From an uncultured Spirochaetaceae bacterium (lineage in GTDB: Bacteria; Spirochaetota; Spirochaetia; Treponematales; Treponemataceae): 64,000 nt of DNA. How positions within the stretch are numbered: the stretch's first letter is position 1; the number at the start of each line of letters is the position of its first letter. The notes beneath the pieces were generated by a model. It worked only from the letters and a program-made list of their open reading frames with translations. It was not told where the DNA came from and ran no database searches. The stretch spans positions 100,603 through 164,602 of the forward strand of contig CACXCG010000003.1 in assembly GCA_902766125.1 (NCBI GenBank). Direction: 5' to 3'. The position numbers were made by a program, and so were the translations under genes. This document shows positions 50,950 to 59,769 of the stretch, piece by piece.

Positions 50950-52242
50950 ATGAAACTTAAGAGACTGACTGTCTTAACCGCAACTATATTTTTTCTGTTA
51001 CCTGCTTTTTCTTATGAAAGTTCAACTGCTATAAACAGCACAAGTCTTACTGACACCGCAGGCGAAACCTACGACACAACAGGCGGAGCAGTTACCTTTG
51101 CATTTCAGTACAAGGAAGGAGACAGTTACCGCATTCTTTCTACCGTAAACGAAGATGTGTATGTAAACCAGGTGTACGATCACACGGCACAGATTGTAAA
51201 CCGTGTTTCCTGCGAAGTAAGTTCTATTGACGAAACAGGAGCCATGCACTCAGGAACCTTTATGACTTCAGAAAGTGCAACCGGCGCTTCGGGCGCACAC
51301 TTTGAATATGGCGAAGATTACACCAGCACTTTTCACAGAAGCACAAACGGAACCTATACCATTACCGATGAATTTTTTATGCCAACAGTCCGCGATGTTC
51401 CTTCATTCCCTGATCACGCAGTAGCACCGGGAGAAAGCTGGACTGCAGACGGTTCAGAAGCACATGATTTACGCGCTTACTTTGGAATGGAAAAACCGTA
51501 CATAGTTCCGTTTACCGCAACCTACACGTATTTGGGAACGGTTACTCAGGACGACAAAAAACTGCATGTGTTTACCGTTTCGTATTCGCTTAGTTTTTAC
51601 ACACCCACTACAGGAAGCTGGTACCTTGACTATACCGACAATCCTGCACGCATGATGGGCTACAGTAACCAGATGATTTACTGGGATGCAGAAAAAGGTG
51701 CCATTGATCATTACCGCGAAAACTTCCGCATCATTATGGAAACTGTTTACGGAAATGTATTTGAATTCCGCGGAAATGCTCATGCAGAAGTAACGGAGTT
51801 TACCAGAACCAACACCGAAGAAAACGTGGATTCCGTTCAAAAGCAGATTGACGAAATGGGTATTGATAACGTAACTGTTAAACAGGGAGAAAAAGGTCTT
51901 ACCCTTTCTGTCGAAGACATTAAGTTTGCACCCGACAGCGCAGAACTGCTTCCGAGCGAACTTGAAAAACTGAAACTGATTGCAGAGATTTTACAGGCTT
52001 TCCCCGACAACGATATTTTAGTAAGCGGACACACTGCTCTTGCGGGAACAGAAAAAGTACGTCAGCGTCTGAGTGAAGAACGGGCACAGGCTGTAGCAGA
52101 TTATCTGATTCAACTGGGAGTAAAAGATCAGTACCACATCTTTACGCAGGGATTTGGAGCAACTCGTCCTATAGCAAGCAACAGCACGGCAGCAGGCAAG
52201 GCCAAAAACCGCCGTGTTGAAATTACCATTATGGACAAATAG
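50950..52242 (+). CDS. Exported protein with C-terminal OmpA-like peptidoglycan-binding domain
   Basis: 430 residues. Signal peptide (cleavage near PAFS, about residue 23), then a beta-rich N-terminal domain of about 280 residues (FAFQYKEGDSYRILSTVNEDVYVN and Tyr-rich stretches) not assigned to a family, and an OmpA domain (about 310-430): FAPDSAELLPSELEKLKLIA, GHTALAGTEKVRQRLSEERAQAVADYL and NRRVEI. It resembles the treponemal OmpA-domain proteins of the TP0624 type. The start is ATG 50950, as the upstream ATG leaves only 1 base after GGAGG. Confidence 0.87.
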   Translation: MKLKRLTVLTATIFFLLPAFSYESSTAINSTSLTDTAGETYDTTGGAVTFAFQYKEGDSYRILSTVNEDVYVNQVYDHTAQIVNRVSCEVSSIDETGAMHSGTFMTSESATGASGAHFEYGEDYTSTFHRSTNGTYTITDEFFMPTVRDVPSFPDHAVAPGESWTADGSEAHDLRAYFGMEKPYIVPFTATYTYLGTVTQDDKKLHVFTVSYSLSFYTPTTGSWYLDYTDNPARMMGYSNQMIYWDAEKGAIDHYRENFRIIMETVYGNVFEFRGNAHAEVTEFTRTNTEENVDSVQKQIDEMGIDNVTVKQGEKGLTLSVEDIKFAPDSAELLPSELEKLKLIAEILQAFPDNDILVSGHTALAGTEKVRQRLSEERAQAVADYLIQLGVKDQYHIFTQGFGATRPIASNSTAAGKAKNRRVEITIMDK

Positions 52243-52244
52243 AT

Positions 52245-53018
52245 TTACATTGCGGTATAGCCGCCATCTACCGGAAGTGCAACGCCTGTTACGTATGTGG
52301 TAGCAGGAGAAGCAAGGAAGATTGCGGTTGAATCCAGTTCGCCTTCGTTACCGTAGCGCTCCAGAGGAATCATGGTGCGTGCATTCTGCTGGAAGAATTC
52401 TGAATCAAGCGTTTCTTTGGTAAGCGGAGAATAGAAGTATCCCGGACAGATCGAGTTTACGGTAATATTGTATTTACCCCATTCAGAAGCAAGTGCGCGT
52501 GTAAGGTTTACCACACCACCCTTTGCAGCATGATACGGAGCAGAGCCTGCAATTTTATTTCCCACAAGGCCATACATAGAAGCAATGTTGATGATGCGTC
52601 CGTACTTTGCAGGAATCATTGCCTGTTTTGCAACTGCACGTGCTACACGGAACGTACCAAATAAATCTACATTCATTTCGCCGTTGAACTGATCGTCGGT
52701 AATATCTTCTGCAGGAGCAACAGCACCGGTTCCCGCATTGTTAATGAGGATATCGATGCGTCCAAATTTTTCAAGCACTTTTGCAACAGCATCGTTTACC
52801 ATTTCGGTATTAGTTATGTCGCATTTGATTGCCATAGTGTCAACATTGTAGGTGTCATGGATTTCTTTTGCAACTGCATCAATAAGTTCCTGGCGGCGTG
52901 CAATAGCAACAATAGCTGCACCCTGATTTGCAAGAGCCTTTGCCATCTGAACACCAAGTCCAGAAGAACATCCGGTAACAATTGCAACTTGTCCTGTTAA
53001 ATCAAAATAATTTTTCAT
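52245..53018 (-). CDS. Short-chain dehydrogenase/reductase (gluconate 5-dehydrogenase-like)
   Basis: 257 residues. NAD(P) motif TGCSSGLG (about 16-23), NNAG, catalytic Ser in IASMYGL, Tyr-xxx-Lys in PYHAAKGG, and the C-terminal substrate loop. It ends YVTGVALPVDGGYTAM. Closest in look to gluconate 5-dehydrogenase or general sugar-acid SDRs; substrate unknown. Start ATG 53018 with GGAGGGG 9 bases upstream. Confidence 0.9.
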   Translation of the reverse strand: MKNYFDLTGQVAIVTGCSSGLGVQMAKALANQGAAIVAIARRQELIDAVAKEIHDTYNVDTMAIKCDITNTEMVNDAVAKVLEKFGRIDILINNAGTGAVAPAEDITDDQFNGEMNVDLFGTFRVARAVAKQAMIPAKYGRIINIASMYGLVGNKIAGSAPYHAAKGGVVNLTRALASEWGKYNITVNSICPGYFYSPLTKETLDSEFFQQNARTMIPLERYGNEGELDSTAIFLASPATTYVTGVALPVDGGYTAM

Positions 53019-53063
53019 GGAATACCCCTCCAGACAGTATAATAAAGCCAAGGACGGCGCACT

Positions 53064-53142
53064 AAGTCTTACTCATAAGACCTGCGAGTTTTACGCAGTA
53101 AAACTCGCGAGTTGCCAATTACATGGATGTAATTGGCAACTC
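53064..53142. repeat. Three consecutive perfect hairpins between SDR gene and tRNA
   Basis: GTCTTA/TAAGAC (53066-53071 with 53076-53081), GCGAGTTTTAC/GTAAAACTCGC (53084-53094 with 53098-53108), and GAGTTGCCAATTAC/GTAATTGGCAACTC (53109-53122 with 53129-53142). No T run follows on either strand. It may be an intergenic repeat or an RNA-processing element. Confidence 0.6.
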
Positions 53143-53144
53143 AA

Positions 53145-53218
53145 TGACCCAGGCGGGAATCGAACTCGCAACCTACAGCTTAGGAGGCTGTCACTCTATC
53201 CAATTGAGCTACTGGATC
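53145..53218 (-). tRNA. tRNA-Arg (anticodon CCU)
   Basis: 74 bases on the minus strand fold as a cloverleaf: acceptor GATCCAG with CTGGGTC (one G-U), D-arm GCTC/GAGT, anticodon stem ACAGC/GCTGT around loop CTCCTAA (anticodon CCU, reads AGG), and T-arm with loop TTCGATT (one A-C mismatch in the stem). CCA is not encoded. Discriminator base A. The gene begins 5 bases after the end of the efp terminator. Confidence 0.9.
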
Positions 53219-53222
53219 GCAT

Positions 53223-53267
53223 AAAAAACTGCGACCGCAAATCCACAAGGGGTTAACAGCCGCAGTT
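53223..53267 (-). terminator. Intrinsic terminator of the efp gene string
   Basis: Minus strand AACTGCG (53261-53267) pairs with CGCAGTT (53227-53233) and is followed by TTTTT. The stem encloses about 27 bases with some inner pairing. The tRNA-Arg gene starts right after. Confidence 0.7.
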
Positions 53268-53296
53268 CAGTTTACATGCAAGAGAAATGTAAAAAC

Positions 53297-53869
53297 TTAT
53301 TTGTCTTTTGCACGCTCTACGAAACTTCCGTCACGTGTATCGATTACGATTTTGTCGTCTGTGTTGCAGAACAAGGGAACCTTAACTTCAATACCTGTGT
53401 CCAGAGTTGCGGGTTTTGTTGATTTTCCAGAAGTGTCGCCTTTTACACCAGGTTCACAGTATGTGATTGTGCGTACGACATTGATGGGAAGCTTTACACC
53501 AACAGCTTTTCCCTCGTAGAAAGTGATGGTTACATCATAATCATCATCGGGAGAAATATAACCGCCGTTGTCACCCAAGTCTTCTTTTTCAAGTGCAACA
53601 TCATCATAGGTTTCCTGATCCATAAAGTGGAATGTGTCGCCGTCAATGTAAGACAGTTTAACATTCTTTTCTTCCAGATCAACTTCGTCAAACTTTTCGC
53701 CAGCATCAAGACCAATGTCCTGAGTACCGTTAGTAACGATGTTCTTTACACGAAGTTTTGTAACCATGCCTGCACGACCAGACTTCTGACCAAGCATGCG
53801 CTGAACAATGAACGGTGCACCTTCGTACATAAACGCGGTGCCTACTCTGATTTCGTTTGTTGATACCAT
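53297..53869 (-). CDS. efp: Elongation factor P, arginine-32 (EarP) type
   Basis: A 190-residue EF-P that helps the ribosome make polyproline bonds. The apex loop reads QKSGRAGM with Arg at position 32, where E. coli has the lysine modified by EpmA. Arg32 is the residue rhamnosylated by EarP in Pseudomonas and Neisseria, and the earP gene lies directly upstream on the same strand. Three-domain length is normal, and the C-terminal NVVRTITYCEPGVKGDTSGKSTKPA is typical. GTAGGTAG before ATG is a weak ribosome site. Confidence 0.95.
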   Translation of the reverse strand: MVSTNEIRVGTAFMYEGAPFIVQRMLGQKSGRAGMVTKLRVKNIVTNGTQDIGLDAGEKFDEVDLEEKNVKLSYIDGDTFHFMDQETYDDVALEKEDLGDNGGYISPDDDYDVTITFYEGKAVGVKLPINVVRTITYCEPGVKGDTSGKSTKPATLDTGIEVKVPLFCNTDDKIVIDTRDGSFVERAKDK

Positions 53870-53907
53870 AGTGCTTCTACCTACATTAAAAAGAATACTT
53901 TATAATA

Positions 53908-55122
53908 TCATATAAGCGCTTTAATTGCAACCGTCAGATGTTCTGCAAGATTACCGTTAGCAATAAGGCTTTCAGAAAAAGAGGAAAAAGCGCCCGTAAG
54001 ATTTTTTGATTGCTGAAGCAGTTCGAACAGGTTATGTTCACTTTTTTCGTATGACTCTATACAGCCGTAGCGGTTTACTGCATCAGAAACTTCCGGTGAT
54101 TCAACAGCTGGATTGTTGCGGTTATACGAAAGCATAGCACGGGAAACAAGCGCCATCTGTTCCGCAGAAAAATGAACAGACATACGGTCAAGCAGCGCAC
54201 ACACCTTTACCAGATGAAACTCCTCGTCCTGTACGTATGCAGACCAGACAAACGGTTTTCCGGAAAGGCAGGCACGCGAAAAAGAATCTTCTCCGCGGAT
54301 AAACAGAAAGTCACACAGCGTAATCAGAGCATCCCAGTTTTGCTGAGACAGCGGCTCTAAGTCTGTTACCTCAAACAGAACCTTTTCTTTTTTACAGGCG
54401 GCACTAAACTGCGGTGTTGCACAGAACACCTGAACTGGAGTTGTTTTTGCAGTTTCGTTAAGCGCCTGTATAATCGGCATAAAGTCACGCGGATAGGCAA
54501 ACACTAAAACCGAACGTTTTTTTTGAAGCGATGCAGCCTCAATTTTTTCTGACAGTTTTTTGGGAAGCACAGAAAGCGCATACGGTCTGTCACGGCAGCA
54601 TTTCATAAAATTACGGTCCAGCACCAGACCGCCTGTTTTTGAAGTAAAGCCCGGCATGAAGTTTACTTTTTTAACACAGGCACTTCTTGTTGCAGACGGA
54701 AGCAGATGAAATTCTTCTGCCCAGTTTTCTGCAGTTAAGTATTCAACATTAAGAATAAGAGTTTTATTATTCTGCTGATTATCGGAAGTCTTTTCTGCAA
54801 ACAGAATTTCTTCAAGCCAGTCGGGGCGTTCGCACTGAAAACACTGCAGAATGACCGTCGCAGGCATTTCAGAAAATTCTTTTTTGCACACTTCCCTTGC
54901 ATTCCAGTCCAGCACTTTCATTCCGCAGAACATCTGACTTGCAGCATGTTCATCTAGTCCCGGTGCCATAAATGCAAAAGAATGCAGGTCATTTACTACA
55001 AGCCTAAGTTGTATCGTATTGTCGTATTCTTTGAGTGCGCGCGAAAGCCGGTAGACAAAACCTATATCACCGTAGTTATCTACCACATTGCACAAAAGCG
55101 TTATGTCTTTTAGTTCAGTCAT
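53908..55122 (-). CDS. earP: EF-P arginine rhamnosyltransferase EarP
   Basis: A 404-residue protein of the former DUF2331 family. It has the N-terminal VVDNYGDIGFVYRLSRAL (Asp15 and Asp19, matching catalytic Asp residues known in EarP), LILNVEYLTAENWAEEFHLLPS, MPGFTSKTGGLVLDR and RGEDSFSRACLSGKPFVW (Glu278, matching the nucleotide-sugar-binding Glu). It transfers L-rhamnose from dTDP-rhamnose to Arg32 of EF-P. It overlaps pcrA by 8 bases and is followed by efp after 38 bases, so substrate and enzyme are co-expressed. Confidence 0.94.
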   Translation of the reverse strand: MTELKDITLLCNVVDNYGDIGFVYRLSRALKEYDNTIQLRLVVNDLHSFAFMAPGLDEHAASQMFCGMKVLDWNAREVCKKEFSEMPATVILQCFQCERPDWLEEILFAEKTSDNQQNNKTLILNVEYLTAENWAEEFHLLPSATRSACVKKVNFMPGFTSKTGGLVLDRNFMKCCRDRPYALSVLPKKLSEKIEAASLQKKRSVLVFAYPRDFMPIIQALNETAKTTPVQVFCATPQFSAACKKEKVLFEVTDLEPLSQQNWDALITLCDFLFIRGEDSFSRACLSGKPFVWSAYVQDEEFHLVKVCALLDRMSVHFSAEQMALVSRAMLSYNRNNPAVESPEVSDAVNRYGCIESYEKSEHNLFELLQQSKNLTGAFSSFSESLIANGNLAEHLTVAIKALI

Positions 55123-57271
55123 TTTGTTCCACCATTAAAGCAGCAGACTGATACTTTGGCAAAAAGCGTTTTATGCCGCCGTTTTCAAAACTGACCGAAA
55201 TAACATACTCCCCTTCGTCAGAAAGACCTGCCTTAACAATCTGTCCATGACCATAATCATCATGATACACACCAAGACCCACATGCCATTTTTTTGCAAG
55301 CGGATTTCCTTCTGTACCACGAGAACCTTCCGGTGCGGATTCAAAAGATGCAGGCTTCTGTCCAAGAATGCGGACATTATCATCTCCCAGTTCATGCAAG
55401 AAAGGACTGGGGAACATATAGTTTGTTCTTCCGTACAAACGTCGAACTGCACAAGAAGTAAAGTACAAATCGTTTTTTGCACGGGTAATGCCAACGTAAA
55501 ACAGGCGCCGCTCCTCTTCCAGTTCAGCACCAGTTTTATCTTCGCGGGGAAACACACCGCTTTCCATTCCCGTAATGATGACGCGGGGGAATTCAAGTCC
55601 CTTCGTATTATGCAGGGTAATAAGCGTTACCGCATCAGTAATTTCATCCGCTTCGTTTTCAAGCGTGCGGTCAAGTTCAATGTGATCCAAAAAGTCAAGC
55701 AGACCTTCTGTTGTACACGGATACAGCACTGCACTGTTTATAAGTTCCTGCATGTTTGCAACACGGCTTGTTCCGCTTATTTCGTCATCTGCCTTATGCA
55801 GTTCTTCAAGTCCTGTCTTTTGTACAATTGCCTGCACGTATGCAGAAAGTTTTTCGTCTTTATTTTTGGGATCTGTAAAAAACTGATTTAATTCATCGGC
55901 AACAGCACAGAATGTCTGCATTCCCGCTGCAGCTTTTTTTGACAGTTTAAATGAACGGGCTGTCTCTAAAATAGAAGAACCTGCACTTGCAGAAACAATT
56001 TTATCCTGCGAAGTGTTACCTATACCGCGGGCAGGTTTGTTTACAATTCTGCGGAATGCAATCTGATCGCGGGGATTTGCAAGAAACGCAAGCCACGCAA
56101 GTACATCTTTAATTTCTTCGCGCTCATAAAACTTGAGAGAGCCAACAACTTTGTAGGGAATCTTTCGGTGAAGAAATTCTGTTTCAAAAGTGAGCGACTG
56201 TGCATTAGTACGATACAGAATAGCCCAGTCAGAATACGGAACTTTTTTTTCATGCAGCTGTTCAATTAAGTCTGCACAGAACGATGCTTCATCATCCTGA
56301 TTGGGAAGAAATACCAGTGTAGGCTTTTTTCCTTCGCCGTGAGCGGCAACAAGCGTCTTTCCCAAACGGTCTTTATTATTAGACACAACTGCATCTGCAC
56401 ACGCAAGAATCTGAGAGGAAGAACGGTAATTTGTTTCCAGCCGGATAAGTTTTGTTTCAGGAAACTGCGACTGAAACTGAAGTATATTCTGAACTTCTGC
56501 ACCGCGGAATTTGTAAATGCTCTGATCGTCATCACCAACAACGCACACACGGCAGTCTGCATTTTCTGCAACTCCGGCAAGCTGCTGTAACAGCAAAAAC
56601 TGCGCAACGTTTGAATCCTGATATTCATCAACCATGATGACATGATACCGCAGATGAATTTCTTTTCTGACTTCAGGATTATTTTTGAGCACTAGATACG
56701 GAAGCAGAATCAAATCGCCAAAATCAACGTTACCCGTCTGCTTTAAGAGTGCCTGATAGTTTGCATAAATATCTGCAAAGCGTTCATCATCGGTAATTTC
56801 ATACAGGCGATCACTGTCAGGTAAGAGGCAGTAATCTTTTGCAAGGGAAATAAAATGTGCTGCATGACTTGCCTGCTGCCGGGTAAGCGACGGATTTGCT
56901 TTTGTCACAAGCGTTACCATGTCATCATCATCGTAGACGGTAAAGTTTGATGCTAAGCCTGCTTCAAAAGCATATTTACGCAAAAAGTATGCACCAAAAG
57001 AATGAAACGTACGGATCTGCGCATACTGTGCCCTTGGTTCAAGTAAAACTGCACGCTCCTGCATTTCTTTAGCTGCTTTTTTTGTAAAGGTAACTGCAAG
57101 AATAGAAAACGGATCTACCTGTTTTTGTGAAATCAGATATGCAATTTTTGTAGTAATGACACGGGTTTTTCCAGAGCCTGCACCGGCAAGAATCAAAAGC
57201 GATTTACCGTCATGAACAACTGCATCATGCTGAGCCTGATTTAAAACAGAGAGCCACTGTTCAACCTGCAC
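55115..57271 (-). CDS. pcrA: UvrD/PcrA/Rep family DNA helicase
   Basis: A 718-residue superfamily 1 helicase that unwinds DNA 3' to 5' in repair and replication. Walker A AGAGSGKT (29-36), DEYQDSN, GDDDQSIYKFRGA, LETNYRSS and the later TLHNTKGLEFPRVI and RRLFYVGITRA are all present. The C-terminal Tudor-like tail ends FLPKYQSAALMVEQND. It overlaps rimO by 11 bases and earP by 8, so it sits inside one operon. Confidence 0.94.
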   Translation of the reverse strand: MQVEQWLSVLNQAQHDAVVHDGKSLLILAGAGSGKTRVITTKIAYLISQKQVDPFSILAVTFTKKAAKEMQERAVLLEPRAQYAQIRTFHSFGAYFLRKYAFEAGLASNFTVYDDDDMVTLVTKANPSLTRQQASHAAHFISLAKDYCLLPDSDRLYEITDDERFADIYANYQALLKQTGNVDFGDLILLPYLVLKNNPEVRKEIHLRYHVIMVDEYQDSNVAQFLLLQQLAGVAENADCRVCVVGDDDQSIYKFRGAEVQNILQFQSQFPETKLIRLETNYRSSSQILACADAVVSNNKDRLGKTLVAAHGEGKKPTLVFLPNQDDEASFCADLIEQLHEKKVPYSDWAILYRTNAQSLTFETEFLHRKIPYKVVGSLKFYEREEIKDVLAWLAFLANPRDQIAFRRIVNKPARGIGNTSQDKIVSASAGSSILETARSFKLSKKAAAGMQTFCAVADELNQFFTDPKNKDEKLSAYVQAIVQKTGLEELHKADDEISGTSRVANMQELINSAVLYPCTTEGLLDFLDHIELDRTLENEADEITDAVTLITLHNTKGLEFPRVIITGMESGVFPREDKTGAELEEERRLFYVGITRAKNDLYFTSCAVRRLYGRTNYMFPSPFLHELGDDNVRILGQKPASFESAPEGSRGTEGNPLAKKWHVGLGVYHDDYGHGQIVKAGLSDEGEYVISVSFENGGIKRFLPKYQSAALMVEQND

Positions 57272-58664
57272 AGTACACTCCGTCTATATCAAGTTCTGAA
57301 GAAGCGATTGCCTTAACCTTAACCACATTTCCCGGAACAATCTGCGAAACTGCATTTGCATCATCAAGGTCATAACGGATTACAACATTTCCGTCAACAT
57401 CAGGTGCTTCAAACCACGCACGTCCTATGGCAAGTCCGTCGTCGGTACCGTCATTATTCTGAATAATTTCTTCAACAAGCACATCGTATGTCTGACCTAC
57501 ACGCTGTTTCAAACGCTGAGCAGTAAGGGCTGTCTGAATCTTTTCAAGCTGTGCTGCACGAAGTTCTGCAGTTTTTTTTGCAACACGACCTTTGAAATTA
57601 TACGCTGGAGTATCTTCTTCGCGGCTGTAGGCAAAACAACCGGACCAGTCAGGCTGAATGGCTTCAAGAAATTTTTCAGTTGCGTGCGCATCATCTTCAG
57701 TTTCTCCGGGAAAGCCGGTCAGAAAAGTTGTTCGAATAGAAGCATCGGGTAACGCAGTACGGATTGTCTTTATGAGCGACACATAGCGTTCAAAGGTTCC
57801 GGTGCGGTTCATCGCTTTTATGATGCGGTCACTTCCCGACTGGAACGGAATGTCAAAATACGGAAGAATACGTTTGTCCTTCTGCATCAGCGAAAGAATA
57901 TCGGCATTAAAATGATCCGGATGAATATACAAAAGACGAATCCAGAACTGTCCTTCTATCTTACTTAATTCAACAAGTAAATCATGCAGCAAAGAAGTTT
58001 CTGTATTCTGCAAACCGTTTTTTCCGTTACCCAGAACATCATCTGTTTTTCCGCAGCCGTACGCAGCAAGATCCTGACCAATAAGATTTATTTCTCTTGT
58101 TCCGTCAGAAACCAGTTTTTTTACTTCTGTAACAATTTCGGAAACAGGACGGGAACGCAGACTTCCGCGAATAAGGGGAATTGCACAGAACGAACAGCAG
58201 TTGTTACAGCCCTCTGTTATTTTTACATACGCACTTCCGGAAAAAGACAAAAACTGCGGGCGGTCTCCGCAGCACACACCATTCTGAGAAGGAACAACAA
58301 CCGGTCTTTTTTTTGCAAGCACATCGCGTGCAGTCTGAACAATCTGTGACAAATCTCCGTTACCAAAGATTCCATCGGCTTCAGGCAAATCAGTTTTAAA
58401 TACGTCAGCGTATCGTTCAGCAAGACAGCCTGCCAGTAAAATTTTTGCATGAGGATATGCGGCACGGGCATTCATTACCGCATCAAGCGATTCCTGTTTT
58501 GCACTCTGAATAAATCCGCACGAATTGATTATAATAAGATCTGCATTTGATGCATCGTCAGTACGCACATAGCCTGCATTTGTCAGGTGAGAAATGAGCA
58601 GTTCCCCGTCAACCTGATTTTTTGCGCATCCATGCTGATCAAGAAAAAAAGTCTGTTTAGTCAA
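57261..58664 (-). CDS. rimO: Ribosomal protein S12 methylthiotransferase RimO
   Basis: A 467-residue radical-SAM enzyme that adds a methylthio group to Asp of ribosomal protein S12. N-terminal UPF0004 part with DQHGCAKNQVDGE and GCLAERY, radical-SAM cluster CNNCCSFC (Cys-x3-Cys-x2-Cys) and a C-terminal TRAM domain. I place the start at TTG 58664, which overlaps the stop of the rodZ-like gene (TTGACTAA); the longer frame is a shadow of that gene. Confidence 0.92.
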   Translation of the reverse strand: MTKQTFFLDQHGCAKNQVDGELLISHLTNAGYVRTDDASNADLIIINSCGFIQSAKQESLDAVMNARAAYPHAKILLAGCLAERYADVFKTDLPEADGIFGNGDLSQIVQTARDVLAKKRPVVVPSQNGVCCGDRPQFLSFSGSAYVKITEGCNNCCSFCAIPLIRGSLRSRPVSEIVTEVKKLVSDGTREINLIGQDLAAYGCGKTDDVLGNGKNGLQNTETSLLHDLLVELSKIEGQFWIRLLYIHPDHFNADILSLMQKDKRILPYFDIPFQSGSDRIIKAMNRTGTFERYVSLIKTIRTALPDASIRTTFLTGFPGETEDDAHATEKFLEAIQPDWSGCFAYSREEDTPAYNFKGRVAKKTAELRAAQLEKIQTALTAQRLKQRVGQTYDVLVEEIIQNNDGTDDGLAIGRAWFEAPDVDGNVVIRYDLDDANAVSQIVPGNVVKVKAIASSELDIDGVYCAG

Positions 58665-59763
58665 GTTCCAGTACCACCAGGCGAGAACCAGAGCTGTCAC
58701 GTACCCAGCGGACTTCTTCTACCATTACTTCGCCGGCACGTCCTAAGTCAAGGTCATACGTTCTTGCATCGGCAACAACCTGAATCTTAAGCGCATTGTT
58801 ATTGCTTATCCACAGTCTGATGGGGTTACCACGGGTAGCAGTAATATTCAGGACATCACCGCTCTGGTAATAACTTTCATCGGTATTTTCATCTGACTGA
58901 TAGCGCAGAAGACAGGGACCACGGAATGAAATGTTAAGCGTAAACTGTGTGGGCTGTACATCGCGGACAATAACGGTTGCCGGTTTTTGAGATGCAACTA
59001 CATCATCTACGTTTTCGGGTTCCTGAGCAGCGGTTGCAGCAACTAAGGCAGAATAGCTTTCATCACGCAACAGCATTCGTACTTCGGCACCACGGCTTTC
59101 ATCAGTAGCAGAAATATCGCTTAAATACAGAATTAAATCTTTAACACCGTCACCATCAATATCAAGGTCGCGTTCTTCGCTTAAGTCAAACATCTGGCGG
59201 CCAGACGGAGTTTCAACAGCAAGGCTTCCTAACGTACTGCCGATTGTCAGAATAATGTATCCGTCTTCATCGTTTGTAGAAGGAACAAGAATCTGATCTC
59301 CTTTGTACAGGCGGCGGGTTTGTGTCTGACCGTCAAATTTATACTGATGCGGTTTTAAACTTTCCTGTTCACGCTGTGCTTTTTCTGCAAGCCGCTGAGG
59401 AACTTTAAGCAAGCCAAAGTAAAGATACAGGCCTAAGCAAACAGCTACTAAAACAGATGCGGCAACAATAAGCGGAATTAAAAACTTAGGACGGTTGCGT
59501 TCCAGAAGTCCCGGGGGAACAGGCGACTCCTGAATTTTTTTTGCATGATACAGTTTGATAAGTTCTTCGCTGTCCAGACCAAGATATTCTGCATACGTGC
59601 GCAAAAATCCGACCAGATACGGCTCTCCGGGAAACGCAGCAGAATCTTCTTCTTCAAGAGCCAGAAGATACTGACGGGTAAGTGTAGTTTCGCGTTCTAC
59701 AGTTTCGTAATCAAGATTTTTTTGCTCGCGTGTACTTTTGAGCAGTGTGCCATAACTCTCCAT
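58657..59763 (-). CDS. RodZ-like helix-turn-helix membrane protein
   Basis: 368 residues: a cytoplasmic HTH_25 domain (about 1-75, LLKSTREQKNLDYETVERETTLTRQYLLALE), one membrane helix (about 93-118, FLIPLIVAASVLVAVCLGLYLYFGLL) and a large periplasmic domain with DUF4115-type features at its end (RIKLWISNN-like segment LRLWISNNNALKI region and DLDLGRAGEVMVEEV). RodZ links MreB to the cell-wall machinery. The periplasmic middle is longer than in E. coli RodZ. GGAG 9 bases before ATG; 6 bases after the lolA-like gene. Confidence 0.82.
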   Translation of the reverse strand: MESYGTLLKSTREQKNLDYETVERETTLTRQYLLALEEEDSAAFPGEPYLVGFLRTYAEYLGLDSEELIKLYHAKKIQESPVPPGLLERNRPKFLIPLIVAASVLVAVCLGLYLYFGLLKVPQRLAEKAQREQESLKPHQYKFDGQTQTRRLYKGDQILVPSTNDEDGYIILTIGSTLGSLAVETPSGRQMFDLSEERDLDIDGDGVKDLILYLSDISATDESRGAEVRMLLRDESYSALVAATAAQEPENVDDVVASQKPATVIVRDVQPTQFTLNISFRGPCLLRYQSDENTDESYYQSGDVLNITATRGNPIRLWISNNNALKIQVVADARTYDLDLGRAGEVMVEEVRWVRDSSGSRLVVLELD

Positions 59764-59769
59764 GATGGT

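Noticed and set aside
53064..53142. A CRISPR-like array
   Set aside because: The hairpins differ from each other and there are no equal-length spacers.
55247..55891. A 214-codon plus-strand frame inside pcrA
   Set aside because: Antisense shadow of conserved helicase motifs; no ribosome site or family match.
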